The position numbers and the translations under genes were made by a program. Below the pieces are notes generated by a model. It was not told the DNA's origin. It saw only the letters and a program-made list of their open reading frames with translations, and ran no database searches. From NCBI GenBank assembly GCA_914767715.1, contig OU612071.1, positions 23,185,681 to 23,249,680 of the forward strand: a DNA stretch of 64,000 nucleotides, read 5' to 3'. Positions 24,765-34,206 of this stretch are shown in pieces; positions within the stretch are counted from its first letter, which is position 1, and each line of letters begins with the position of its first letter. This DNA comes from Membranipora membranacea. Taxonomy: Eukaryota > Bryozoa > Gymnolaemata > Cheilostomatida > Membraniporidae.

Positions 24765-25720
24765 TTAGTGTCTGTACTGTTTGTTCATGATGCCGTAGAT
24801 GATAATATTCAGGATGCATATGCATCCTTATGTAGAAATTGGAAAGGGTTTTTGATCAATTTGGGTACCTCGATTCTGCTCCTAAAAACATACATAGGAA
24901 TGAGACAAATAAGAGTGATACCACTTATTATCATAACGTAGATGATGGCAACGTTAATTCCCCGATCTCTTCGCTCCCCAGCTGATACACCTCCCACCTT
25001 TCTCATCGATACAAGTTCTCTCATAGTCAGGGGTATGGTAATGAACGTAACAAGAAACGCATGGAACAGTTGGATTTGGTACTGGAAAAATAATTTTCCT
25101 GCTATAGTTGTTTCCTCCCTTTTCCTGTTGCCGATCTGTTGGCACCATCTAGGTTGATAGTGCTGTTCTGGTCATACCTTCCTTCGTCTCTGTTTATATT
25201 CAGCAGTGATGCTGGCAAATTGGCAAGTTGCGTTATCTGGCAAAGCTTTAGTTATCTCATATGGCATCCCTCCAGATCTCAACTCCATCTCTCTAGTCAC
25301 ATTGAGACAGCAAGATATCACATGCAAAACAATAGCCATAGCAATGATATATTTCCCGATATTTGTCACAACCAAATTGGTTCTATGTTTAAAAGGATAG
25401 CACAACGCCATAAACCGTTCAAAGCACCCGACAGCTGCAATGTAGTAGCGTAAATATATACTGCTGTGATGGCATATGTTCCTTAGAAATCTAACACAAA
25501 TCTTAGTTGACTTTGTCAAAGCATGAATATCTCTGTCAAAAAATATCTACACTGCACTGAAGTATATGTCAAAATAGGTTATAGCCAACAAAACTTTCCC
25601 GTTTGGTTTAGGCCTGAGATCAGGCATCCTCCACAGTAACCCAGCATGCAGAAGGTTTATCACAACTGACAAACTTTGCCAAACTGCTGAGCCGCAACTC
25701 AACTGACTTAAATACGACAT
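24765..25720 (-). pseudogene. Rhodopsin-family GPCR pseudogene
   Basis: An intronless seven-helix receptor frame runs leftwards from ATG 25718-25720 to TAA 24765-24767, about 318 codons. That is short but usual for a compact class A receptor. TM1 (SVVINLLHAG) and TM2 (KVLLAITYFDIYF) precede a TAG stop at 25548-25550. TM3 ends in ERFMALCYPFKHR, the DRY-region signature with ERF. TM4 is IIAMAIVLHVISC. The second extracellular loop has a sequon and cysteine (DNATCQF), and a TGA stop follows at 25172-25174. TM5 (FHAFLVTFITIPLT) and TM6 (VMIISGITLICLIPMYV) continue in frame. Near 24811 a frameshift precedes TM7 (NIIIYGIMNKQY, replacing NPxxY). Two stops plus a frameshift argue for a dead gene. The subfamily cannot be assigned. 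Confidence 0.85.
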
Positions 25721-25814
25721 ATATCAGTTTTATATGAAATAGGTTTAGCTAAAGTTAGATGAGCCTGATTCAGCGACTTGATATCTTGCTTGCTTGCTTC
25801 TCTTACACCAACTT

Positions 25815-25986
25815 CAGGTGTTAGATGTGTGTTAGATGTGTGTTATATGTGTGTTAGATGTGTGTTAGATGTGTGTTAGATGTGTGTTAGATGTGTGTTA
25901 GATGTGTGTTGGATGTGTGTTGGATGTGTGTTAGATGTGTGTTAGATGTGTGTTAGATGTGTGTTAGATGTGTTTTAGATGTGTCA
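25815..25986. repeat. 11-bp minisatellite, unit TGTTAGATGTG
   Basis: About fifteen tandem copies with single-base variants such as TTATATG and TTGGATG. Confidence 0.95.
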
Positions 25987-26478
25987 GATTTTCATCAATA
26001 TAATGACATGTTCTAAACTATCTCCTACAATATTTAAAGGTATTTTCAGTAAAGCCTGAGCAGTCATTGAAGTACGCAAAAGGAGCTATAAGATACCTGA
26101 GGTTAGAAATGTCATCTGCCTACTTATTTTCCATTAGAGAAAATATGAACTATGTACACTACAAACAATCTAATCTTGGCCTAGATTTGTCTAAATTGCT
26201 GCAAATATAGAACAATGTAGTGCAAGGTATAATAGCCTGGATGTTGTAAATAAGGAAGGACAGATAAGAGTGCTGCATAAAAACTCAGGCTACATCCGGG
26301 AATGCGCAGGAAGGAGGCATTTATAAGCACGCTGTCTTGGAGAGAACAAGTGAATGAGATAACCCAAAGAAGTTGCACCAATACTGGACACCTCATCATA
26401 GCGCATGTAAGTTTGAATACACTACAAACAATACTCAAGTTTAAAGGCATTGTTATATCGTATTGTCTTGCAATTGTA

Positions 26479-26576
26479 TCTGAGGAGGGGGTGTGGTATA
26501 TCTGTGGAGAGAGGCGTGATATATCTGTGGAAGGAGGCGTGGTATATTTGAGGAAAGAGGTGTGGTATACTGTGAC
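26479..26576. repeat. About 23-bp tandem repeat, first block
   Basis: Four copies of a purine-rich unit resembling GAGG(C/T)GTGGTATATCTGTGG. They keep open frames in both directions (26181-26609 minus, 26302-26619 plus), which I do not take as genes. Confidence 0.8.
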
Positions 26577-26756
26577 TATAAACAAAAGATTGGCGTTATT
26601 TTGCTGCAAACAATTCTAACTATAATCCATGATGAACACGCTGATAAGTCCAGACCACCTGAATAGTGTCTAGGAAATTCCTCAATTGCAAACAAGTATA
26701 CAAAGCACATAAACAAGAGTACTGCTATTTTGACAGGCACGAAGAGTGAAGCATAT

Positions 26757-26823
26757 TTGAAGAGGGGGTGTGGTATATCTGTGAAGGGAGGTGTGGCTTA
26801 TCTGAGGAGGGAGGCGTCGCCTA
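26757..26823. repeat. About 23-bp tandem repeat, second block
   Basis: Three more copies of the unit in the 26479-26576 block, in the same orientation and about 180 bp away. Confidence 0.8.
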
Positions 26824-26996
26824 GATGGATGTTACATTGGTGTGTTATATTCATGCATTCTGCATCAACTCAACCGATATTGATTGGTGTTCAGTGTGAC
26901 ATTTTTTTTGCTTTCAATCCTGACTGGGTGCAGCATAAAAAGGAATGTGCGAGGGCAAAACTGTGCCTACACAGAGTAATTGTAAAATGGCATTAG

Positions 26997-27544
26997 GAGT
27001 TGACTTATTATTGAGTATTGTTTAGACAACTCCGACATACAGCATTATTATCAATCTTCTTTTACAAAAAGTAGCAAGAGTAATTTTACATCAAATAAGT
27101 TAAGCAGGATGGTTTGTCACATCAAAATACAAATTAAGGCAATGTACATTAAAAAAATTGTACGTCCAGTTCAGTAAATAGTTAATCAGAATGAAATATC
27201 AGTCAGTAGCAGATAGAGTAGAGGACATCAGATTAGATTAGCGACTAGTACATCATGAGGTTTGTCGAGAACTCTACAATGTATCAATATAACAGTTGAT
27301 GGGTAGGCCTATTTTGGTACATGTGTTTCTACGAGCTTGTATGGGGTTAGACGGAGTGAGAGTAGGCAGAGTCGGAGTAGGTGGTCGCCATAGTACCCAC
27401 AAGAAATTAGATTTTAGTTTCGGTTTTGTACCCACTATACCCAGATGTGCCCCAGGGCTAGTTCTATCACTTGAGTTCTCAAACCTTTTCGGATCACTTT
27501 GCGACTTCCTATCAATATCTTACCTGCACAGCATAACTCATCAG
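26997..27544. other. No gene seen
   Basis: Spacer between the 23-bp repeats and the truncated end of the RTE-like LINE. No supportable coding sequence. Confidence 0.4.
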
Positions 27545-28775
27545 TGACAGCTCGATACATCTACACATCACTGAGGTTGTCTTTTCTAGTAATGACATAA
27601 TCTATTAGGTGCCAGTGTCCAGAGCGTGGGTGCCGCCATGATGTCTTATTACGGTTATTCTGTCTGAAAAGTGTATTGGTGATCACCAGCTGATGTTCTG
27701 CACATTTGGTGAGAAGCATGTGGCCATTCTGGTTGGCATTTCCGACTCCATCTTTCCCGATTACCCCATTCCAAGTGTCAGTATCCTTACCAACTTTTGC
27801 ATTGAAATCTCCAAGCAGTATAAGCTTACTGTTTCTTGGTGTTGGTCTGATCAGCGTGTCCAGCTCTGAGTAGAATTCTTCTTTCTGTTCATTCTCTGCC
27901 ATAAGTGTCGGGGCATATGCACAAATCAGCGTTGCTTTCCTGTTCTTGTCAAGTTCAATCTGCAGAGTCATCAGACGTTCGTTTATACCAATCGGCAGAT
28001 GGTCCATTGTTCTCAGTATCTCATTCTTGATGGCGAAGCCGACTCCGTGAATCCTTTGATCAGCAGCACTCTTTCCTTTCCAGAAGAAAGTATAGCCACC
28101 TCCCACTTCTGCCAACCGTCCTTCATCGGCGATTCTCGTCTCCTGCAGAGCAGCAATGTCTATGTTGAGCCGCCGTAACTCTCGGGCAACAAATGCAGTG
28201 CATCTTTCAGGGCGTTCACTTTGCATATTGTCCATCATCGTGCATACATTCCATGTTCCCAGTATCAATTCATGTTTTCTACCGCTGAATGGTGAGCCCT
28301 CTGAATGCGGTATTACAGCCGGGCGGTAATGGGAACAGACTATGTATAGGGCACCTTTTCTAGCCCCTTTCTCTGACTGAGGTGAGCAGAGTGGATCCTA
28401 GACAGGACTGCTAAGTCATGAGAACAACTACCGAACTACTCTTCTGTCCCAAATCAAAGAGCAGAGCAATTGAATAAACCCTCACCGCCTACGTGCCGGT
28501 TCATGGCTAAGAACTCCCAGGCTTCACAACCCTGTTCCCGTCACCATTCCCCAGTCGCCGCAGCACTTTCGTCGTCCGGTGCAAGCAGAAGCTGTGCCTG
28601 GATTATAGTGGAACTAAGATGCACCCCAAAGCCCCACTGGCTTGGCTGCTGATAACTGGGTCCAATGGCAAGGATACCTTGACAACTGGAGCTGTCAGCA
28701 GTTGCAGGGAGTGGCCGTTGGTCTGTGTGAGACTCATCCGCCCTTCACTAGGTTATTAATCCAGCAGGGATGCCC
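27545..28775 (-). mobile_element. RTE/BovB-like LINE, 5' region and endonuclease only
   Basis: The minus strand carries a GC-richer 5' leader (28775 to about 28400) and the endonuclease reading frame. It stops at about 27545, before the catalytic SDH motif and the reverse transcriptase. LINEs usually lose their 5' end, so a copy that keeps the head and lacks the tail is atypical. Later deletion or rearrangement is the simplest explanation. Confidence 0.75.
27561..28400 (-). CDS. APE-type endonuclease domain of RTE-like LINE
   Basis: In the retroelement this enzyme nicks target DNA to prime reverse transcription. The frame is open from a TAG near 28400 to a TGA/TAG-type stop at 27561, without a clear initiator ATG. 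The part from 28268 shows GTWNVCT, the catalytic LQETR (Glu at residue 43), VGFAIKN, CAYAP, LLGDFNAKVG (Asp154/Asn156) and IDYVITRKD. The upstream ARKGALYIVCSHYRP segment belongs to the same frame. The final His-containing motif is lost, so it is inactive. The family is the one often annotated in animals as craniofacial development protein 2-like, itself derived from BovB/RTE endonucleases. Confidence 0.85.
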
Positions 28776-28913
28776 CGACAGTAATAATGTAATAGTAATG
28801 TACAACAACTAAAACGTGTCATGAATGGGTATGAGCTGGATTGGCTTTTGAAGACCACATCAACATTGTCTCATTATCAAAATTCTCTGAACGATCATTT
28901 TTCAAATATTGCG

Positions 28914-29058
28914 TGTAACATCAGCTACATCAGAGCTATATATATAGATCAGCACTCATCAAACATTTATATAACAAGGATAAGGGTAAGGAAACTTCAG
29001 GTCAGACAATTTAGAGGGCAATGTATATATATATGAAAATAAAAGAAACTATTTGTAT

Positions 29059-29102
<44 letters not shown>

Positions 29103-29260
29103 CAATACAAATAGTTCCTTTTATTTTCAATTAATTTTAAATAGTCATGGTATCTCAATAAATTTATATTAAATCATATTAAACATTTTTGCTTGTCTGG
29201 TTGACGAAATAGTAAAAATTATATCCTTCTGACAATACGGTGGTCTTGATTGTGTAGTCA
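28914..29260 (+). repeat. LTR-like direct repeat, left copy
   Basis: Shares blocks in the same order with 31671-31821 plus 33982-34147: TCAGCACTCATC, ATAACAAGGATAA, CAGGTCAGA, then GTCTGGTTGACGAAA and a terminal TTGTGTAGTCA. It starts TGTAA and ends CA, as an LTR would. I could not find a primer-binding site after it or a target duplication outside, so the LTR identity is an inference. Confidence 0.5.
29034..29129. repeat. Hairpin-flanked (AT)n tract
   Basis: An (AT)n run of about 40 bp is flanked by inverted repeats of about 27 bp, from AAAATAAAAGAAACTATTTG on the left to its near-complement on the right, with one or two mismatches. The tract is absent from the right copy of the surrounding repeat, so it looks like an insertion. 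Confidence 0.85.
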
Positions 29261-29459
29261 GCAATTAACCTACATACACATATAAGTGCAGAATATATTT
29301 GATGACGGCCGTGTTGGTGCTTTTATAGCATCTCATGTGAATCTGAAACCACTTGACAAGTGAATGTCTACTTGAGCTATTACTAGCTACAGTCATTGCA
29401 TTAATTGCCCTGTTGTATTAATTTCTGCCGGATAGATTTATTTCTATTACTCTCGTAAA

Positions 29460-30225
29460 TTGAGATTTTTTTTATCAGTGGATGAGTGTAGCGATATTGG
29501 CAAGCTTTTGTTTAAGATAAGTGCAGTACACAATTATGAACCTGGGATAATTATCCCAATCGCTCAAGACATAGCCATGACATGTGGCCTCCATCATGTC
29601 ACCAGTGAGTTTGAGCAGTTTACGGGAAATGGAAAATACGAAATATCACAAGGATCCCTGTATGACAACTGTGTCAAGAGAGAACAGGGTAAATGTATTA
29701 TGTTAAATCTTTTCTTTGAGGATGATCTTATGATGACTCATACTGAGATTACCAATCGGTGTGCTGTTTTATATAGGGATGCTGAAATGCTTCAGAATTC
29801 CACCACGTCAGCTGTAAAGAGAGTGGTATAGGTGACTCATAATATGTCTAAACCATTGGCTCTTTTCAATAAGTCACATGTACTTTCCTGTTCTATTAGA
29901 AAAAGTGAGGATGGAAAACCTGATTTGTCATCACTACATTCCCCACTCCGTGTTTCTAAGGGGAGATCTAATCAGACTTCAGGGTAGCTACAGGTATAAA
30001 TATGAGAATGCAAGGAAAGAAGAAGAGATCATAGTGAGCTTGAGACTGCACTTCATGAGATGCATACACAACACTCTGATGGGTAATCATGGTAAATCTT
30101 TGAATGTAAATGTTTTAGAATCTGCTCTCAAAAATCCTAAAGCTATACATTCATGTATAGGCTACAGTACAACACAAAACTTTGACAGTCTCAACCCACC
30201 AAAATTGATTTATGTGAATTGTTGA
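29460..30225 (+). CDS. Two consecutive unrecognised open frames
   Basis: 123 codons (29460-29831) and 115 codons (29878-30225), separated by a stop and 46 bp. Composition looks protein-like: mixed charged and aromatic residues, several Cys and His (CGLHHV, NLICHHYIPH) and a lysine/glutamate patch (YENARKEEEI). I recognise no family. By position they could be remains of the gene carried between the LTR-like repeats, or a captured host fragment. Confidence 0.3.
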
Positions 30226-31377
30226 TCATAATAATATACAATGGGTAAACTAAACATTTCCAAACATTTTCATTTTCAATCCACACACTGAAGGTAAACA
30301 CTTTACTCATTATTAGGGTGTTGTCAGCAGACAAAAGGTAATTCAAACCAAGGTAATGAAAATGATAATATTGTTGAATGATAGTTACATTTGCTAGATA
30401 ACTCTGAAACTCTGATTGCAGAGCTCATTTTGAGGAAATATGTATGCAAGGAGAATGCCACTCTCATTGTCACACATGAATATATTCTCAAGGGTACCAT
30501 CTAATAATTTGCAGCAAAAGCTGCAGACTTTGTAAAATTCCTTTCCACATCTTGGCAGGACCCATCTTAAAAACGATTCAAAGTTCAATAATGCTTGCTT
30601 TTTATAATCATTGTTACAGACAAATCCCATGACAGGAACCATCCAGAAACGGTCAAAGTTCCATAATTTTTTTGCTTTGTAGTTGTTATTTCGGACAAAT
30701 CATATGACATGAACCATCTAAAAACAATGACCTCATTTTGAACCGCAAGGTGATGTACCAGTTTATAATCCATACAAATATTAATGATTTTACATTATAA
30801 TTTTGATTTTAAGGTGTCAGGATTTTATTATGAAACTAACTTTGAGTTTAATATACACAGCAGGATTAACAACCTATCAGTAGATAGGATTTTTAGATGA
30901 GCACAACACTTAATGGTGTTTTATTACATTTTTAAATTAACCCTGGTTTGCGGAGCTTTCTATTTTTAGCATCCGCTTATTATTGCGTCCCCACCTTCCA
31001 CAATATATGATGACCTGAACTCCAGAGCAACTGACTTTATGAAAGGTGAGAGAATTGAAATAATATCATACTACACAACTAATGCCGAACACTATCAAAC
31101 CCTGTTTACAGCACAAGCATTATCAAACCCAGTACAGCACAATACTGCTACCATCGCTCCTAGTAAAAGAAGAAAGAGAATACAACTACAAGTTACCACC
31201 AACTTCAGTAATACTTGCACCAGCTGAACCTGCTTGCGCAACACTTATATCATCAAAGTGAAACTACCTGCTTGCACAACAATAATATCATCGTCAAAGT
31301 GAAACTGCCTGCCAAAGCTGCATCATGCATACACCATTGAGCACACCAATATAGGCAACAGCCACAGCTTCAGGCAG

Positions 31378-31569
31378 TAGCATCAGGACCGTTGTCTTAT
31401 ACAGTAGTATTTTAGACTGTTAAGTTAGCATTAAGACGGAGTAGCATAAGGACCATTGTCTTATACAGTAGTATTTTAGACTGTTAGGTTAGCATTAACA
31501 CAGAGTAGCATCAGGACCGTTGTCCTATTCGGTAGTATTTTAGACTGTCAAGTGAAAGAGTAGTATTCA
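31378..31569. repeat. 64-bp tandem repeat, three copies
   Basis: TAGCAT(C/A)AGGACC starts at 31378, 31442 and 31506. Each copy continues with GTAGTATTTTAGACTGT. It lies just before the right LTR-like repeat, as tandem repeats in retroelement 3' regions sometimes do. Confidence 0.9.
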
Positions 31570-31824
31570 GAACGTTATTCTGTGTAGACGTGTGTATATT
31601 GAGATTAGATTTTAAGTGACAAATTGGGTGAATTCATCGATTGTATAATATAATATAACTGGTATTGTTGTGTAATTCTGGGTGATAGCAGCTATATCTG
31701 TGCTATCAGTGCTTATATCAGCACTCATCTGACATTAGAAATAACAAGGATAAAAAAAATCAGGATACGGATGCAGAGACAGTCAGGTCAGATTGTTTAG
31801 AACACCTTTTAATATTTTTAACCT

Positions 31825-32291
31825 TGTGACATACAGGTACCCCTGTACCTGTATGCCACATTATCCACCACTGGCGGTGGGTTGTTCAAAGTTACTGTGC
31901 ATTACAGATTAAGCTACTTGATAATTTCCTAATATACTCTTTACCATTGTCATTGGGTTATTTATCATCGCTTTATCATTAATCATTTATCATTTATCAT
32001 CACTAATTGGGAAGCTCAATGTCCTGTTTTGAGTGTCATGTCTAGGTCATGTACCATCCTTGAATGAGCATCATTAAATAAATCCTGCCAGATCTTTCTG
32101 TAATGTAAAGTTGTACTGTGTAAATTTTATAAGCTGGTAGCATTTTTTATAAAGATCAGTTGCTAGCGACATTTTGAATGGAGTAGTCGCAATTTGGATT
32201 TTGCCGGCAGCTTGCTGCTAGGGTCATGTATAGTCGTGTCTGAATAAAACCGGAAAACTGCCAACAACACAAATTGTCGGAGTATCGTACA
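31825..32291 (+). repeat. 5' LTR
   Basis: 467 bp. Its first 36 bp fold into a 16-bp stem with one mismatch around a CCCT loop (31825-31860). An AATAAA lies near 32243. It is about 46 bp longer than the 3' copy because it keeps a segment bounded by two TAGTCG hexamers (32184 and 32231). Confidence 0.85.
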
Positions 32292-32293
32292 AG

Positions 32294-32312
32294 TGGTGTC
32301 CCGATGGTTCGG
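32294..32312 (+). promoter_or_regulatory. Primer-binding-like site
   Basis: Two bases after the 5' LTR comes TGGTGTCCCGATGGTTCGG. It starts with TGG, as expected for pairing with a tRNA 3' CCA end. Which tRNA it would use I cannot tell. Confidence 0.6.
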
Positions 32313-32560
32313 ACTCATGCCTTCAGAGTGAGACTGATGCTGCTGTAATCAAATAGACAGGAGAAAGGAAGAAACATCAAAAAGTAAAAGGAGCAACTAA
32401 AAAAAAATAGAAAAAAGCTGGCAGTCAGTCCAAGTAATACGGAGAATGTGTATGCTGCAGACAACTTAAAAAACACAGGATTTAACTTATACTCCACAAA
32501 ACATGAGCATGTTGGCATAATCAAAGATCTTCTCTGATTGATCAGCTGAACTAGAGTCAT

Positions 32561-32685
32561 CTACCAAACCAAAGTATAAGGTTATCGATCAACTACCAAA
32601 CCAACGCATAAGTAGATCGCCAACTACCAAACCAACGATAGAGAGATCATTCAACTACCAAACCAACGTATATGGTGATCAAAAG
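32561..32685. repeat. 31-bp tandem repeat, four copies
   Basis: CTACCAAACCAA starts at 32561, 32593, 32624 and 32655 within the interior of the LTR retrotransposon. Confidence 0.9.
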
Positions 32686-33271
32686 ACCTGAAGTGTATTC
32701 TAAAAGGTATGCTGTAGAATCTATAAACCACAAACCATTCTCATAGCATCGTCACTTTCATGCATGCTGTGAGAGAAAAGCAACTATCACATACCATAGA
32801 TATCAATTAAGAACATCCTACGCCGACGAATATGTCACAACAGCAGTGTAACACAAGCCGAGCGCAATCCGCTCTCTTCGACACTGGCGATTATATTTCT
32901 GCATGGGAGTAACATTCCAACAACCGCTGATGATTATATCTTATACGTTCAACTGTTCGTAGGACCTAAGCAAAGCTAGGGTTCTTAGGCTATATTGAGG
33001 ATATTGAGTGACAGAGGAACAAAGTGATTAATTTTCATTTTATGAACCTGAAGCAAATTTGAGGCTCTTCAGCTTTGGAAGGGAAATATGTAATTGTTTG
33101 GTTTGTCAGAATGAAACGCTTTTGTACAGGTATATGAAATTTTTGTCTTTGAGAACGTATTCTGTTTTTGCATTTTCTTATAAATTCTGTTTCTTATATT
33201 TGTTAGCTGTGATCTGTTATCATCCTAAATTGTTACTGCTTTCTATTTAGCCATTGAGGACAATCGCCTCC

Positions 33272-33522
33272 AGGGGGGAGCATATGTGACAAACAGGGAC
33301 CCCTGTATGCCACATTATCCACCACTGGCGGTTGGTTGTTCATTGTTGCTGTGCAGTGTGCTTTGATTAAATCTCCGCTTTGCTATGTATGATGGATTGT
33401 GATACTAGATAGCTTCCTAATTGCCTATTATCATCATTTATGTTAGTTATTGTCATGTTTAATCAGGAAGTTCAATATCCTGTTTTGAGTGTTATGTGCA
33501 CCATCATGTACCATCTTTGAAT
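33272..33522 (+). repeat. Extra purine tract plus truncated LTR copy
   Basis: AGGGGGGAG at 33272-33280 is followed at 33285 by a diverged LTR start (TGTGACAAACAGGGACC). The LTR similarity continues to about 33522, where it breaks at TTGAAT. The adjacent 33523-33560 then repeats 33248-33284. The 3' end of the element has therefore been partly duplicated. Confidence 0.8.
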
Positions 33523-33547
33523 TTAGCGATTGAGGACAATCGCCTCC

Positions 33548-33556
33548 AGGGGGGAG
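33548..33556 (+). promoter_or_regulatory. Polypurine tract
   Basis: AGGGGGGAG immediately before the 3' LTR, the usual position of the plus-strand primer of retrotransposons. Confidence 0.8.
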
Positions 33557-33560
33557 CATA

Positions 33561-33981
33561 TGTGACATACAGGTACCCTTGTACCTGTATGCCACATTAT
33601 CCACCACTGGTGGTTGGTTGTTCAATGTTACTGTGCATTACAGATTAAGCTACTTGATAACTTCCTAATATAATCTTTACCATCGGCATTGGGTTATTTA
33701 TCATCGCTTTATCATTCATCATTTATCATTTATCATCACTTAATTGGGAAGCTCATTCTCCTGTTTTGAGTGTCATATCTAGGTCATGTACCATCCTTGA
33801 ATGAGCATCATTAATTAAATCCTGCCAGATCTTTCTGTAATGTAAAGTTGTTCTGTGAAAATTTTATAAGCTGGTAGCATTTTTTATAAAGATCAGTTGC
33901 TAGCGACATTTTGAATGGAGTAGTCGTGTCTTAATAAAACCGGAAAACTGCCATCAACACAAATTGTCGGAGTATCGTACA
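33561..33981 (+). repeat. 3' LTR
   Basis: 421 bp, closely similar to the 5' LTR apart from single-base changes and the loss of about 47 bp between the TAGTCG hexamers. Confidence 0.85.
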
Positions 33982-34206
33982 ACCTTATATAAATATTTTA
34001 TACATGTATTTTGCTCAATGGAATTAAATGGTCAGGGTAATTAAATAAATAATCTTATGCTAACCAAATTAAGTTTATGCCTGTCTGGTTGACGAAAATT
34101 GGTAATCACATCCACTTGACTCTTCAGTAGTCACAATTGTGTAGTCAAGGGCTGTCTAAAATTTCACGCGATGGCATAATTCATAAAAGTGATGAAATTA
34201 TGTTGC

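Larger units (their letters stand above)
29261..31670 (+). other. Internal region between the LTR-like repeats
   Basis: About 2.4 kb. It contains two adjacent unrecognised frames (29460-30225), a 47-bp duplication near 31235-31320 and a 64-bp tandem repeat. No protease, reverse transcriptase or integrase motif is visible, so if this is a retroelement it is non-autonomous or badly eroded. Confidence 0.4.
31825..33981 (+). mobile_element. Non-autonomous LTR retrotransposon, nested
   Basis: Two direct repeats (31825-32291 and 33561-33981) begin TGTGACATAC and end GTACA. ACCT flanks the unit on both sides (31821-31824 and 33982-33985). A primer-binding-like site follows the left repeat and a purine tract precedes the right one. 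The 1.27-kb interior has no gag or pol frame, so mobility would need enzymes from another element. Structure fits a small LTR retrotransposon, probably Ty3/gypsy-like by its TG...CA ends and short duplication. Confidence 0.85.
31671..34147 (+). repeat. LTR-like direct repeat, right copy, split by a nested insertion
   Basis: 31671-31821 matches the left part of the repeat at 28914-29260, and 33982-34147 matches its right part up to TTGTGTAGTCA. Everything between is the younger LTR retrotransposon, inserted with a 4-bp duplication. Confidence 0.5.

Noticed and set aside
26181-26619. Open frames of 142 and 105 codons on opposite strands
   Set aside because: Both pass through the 23-bp tandem repeat and have no domains.
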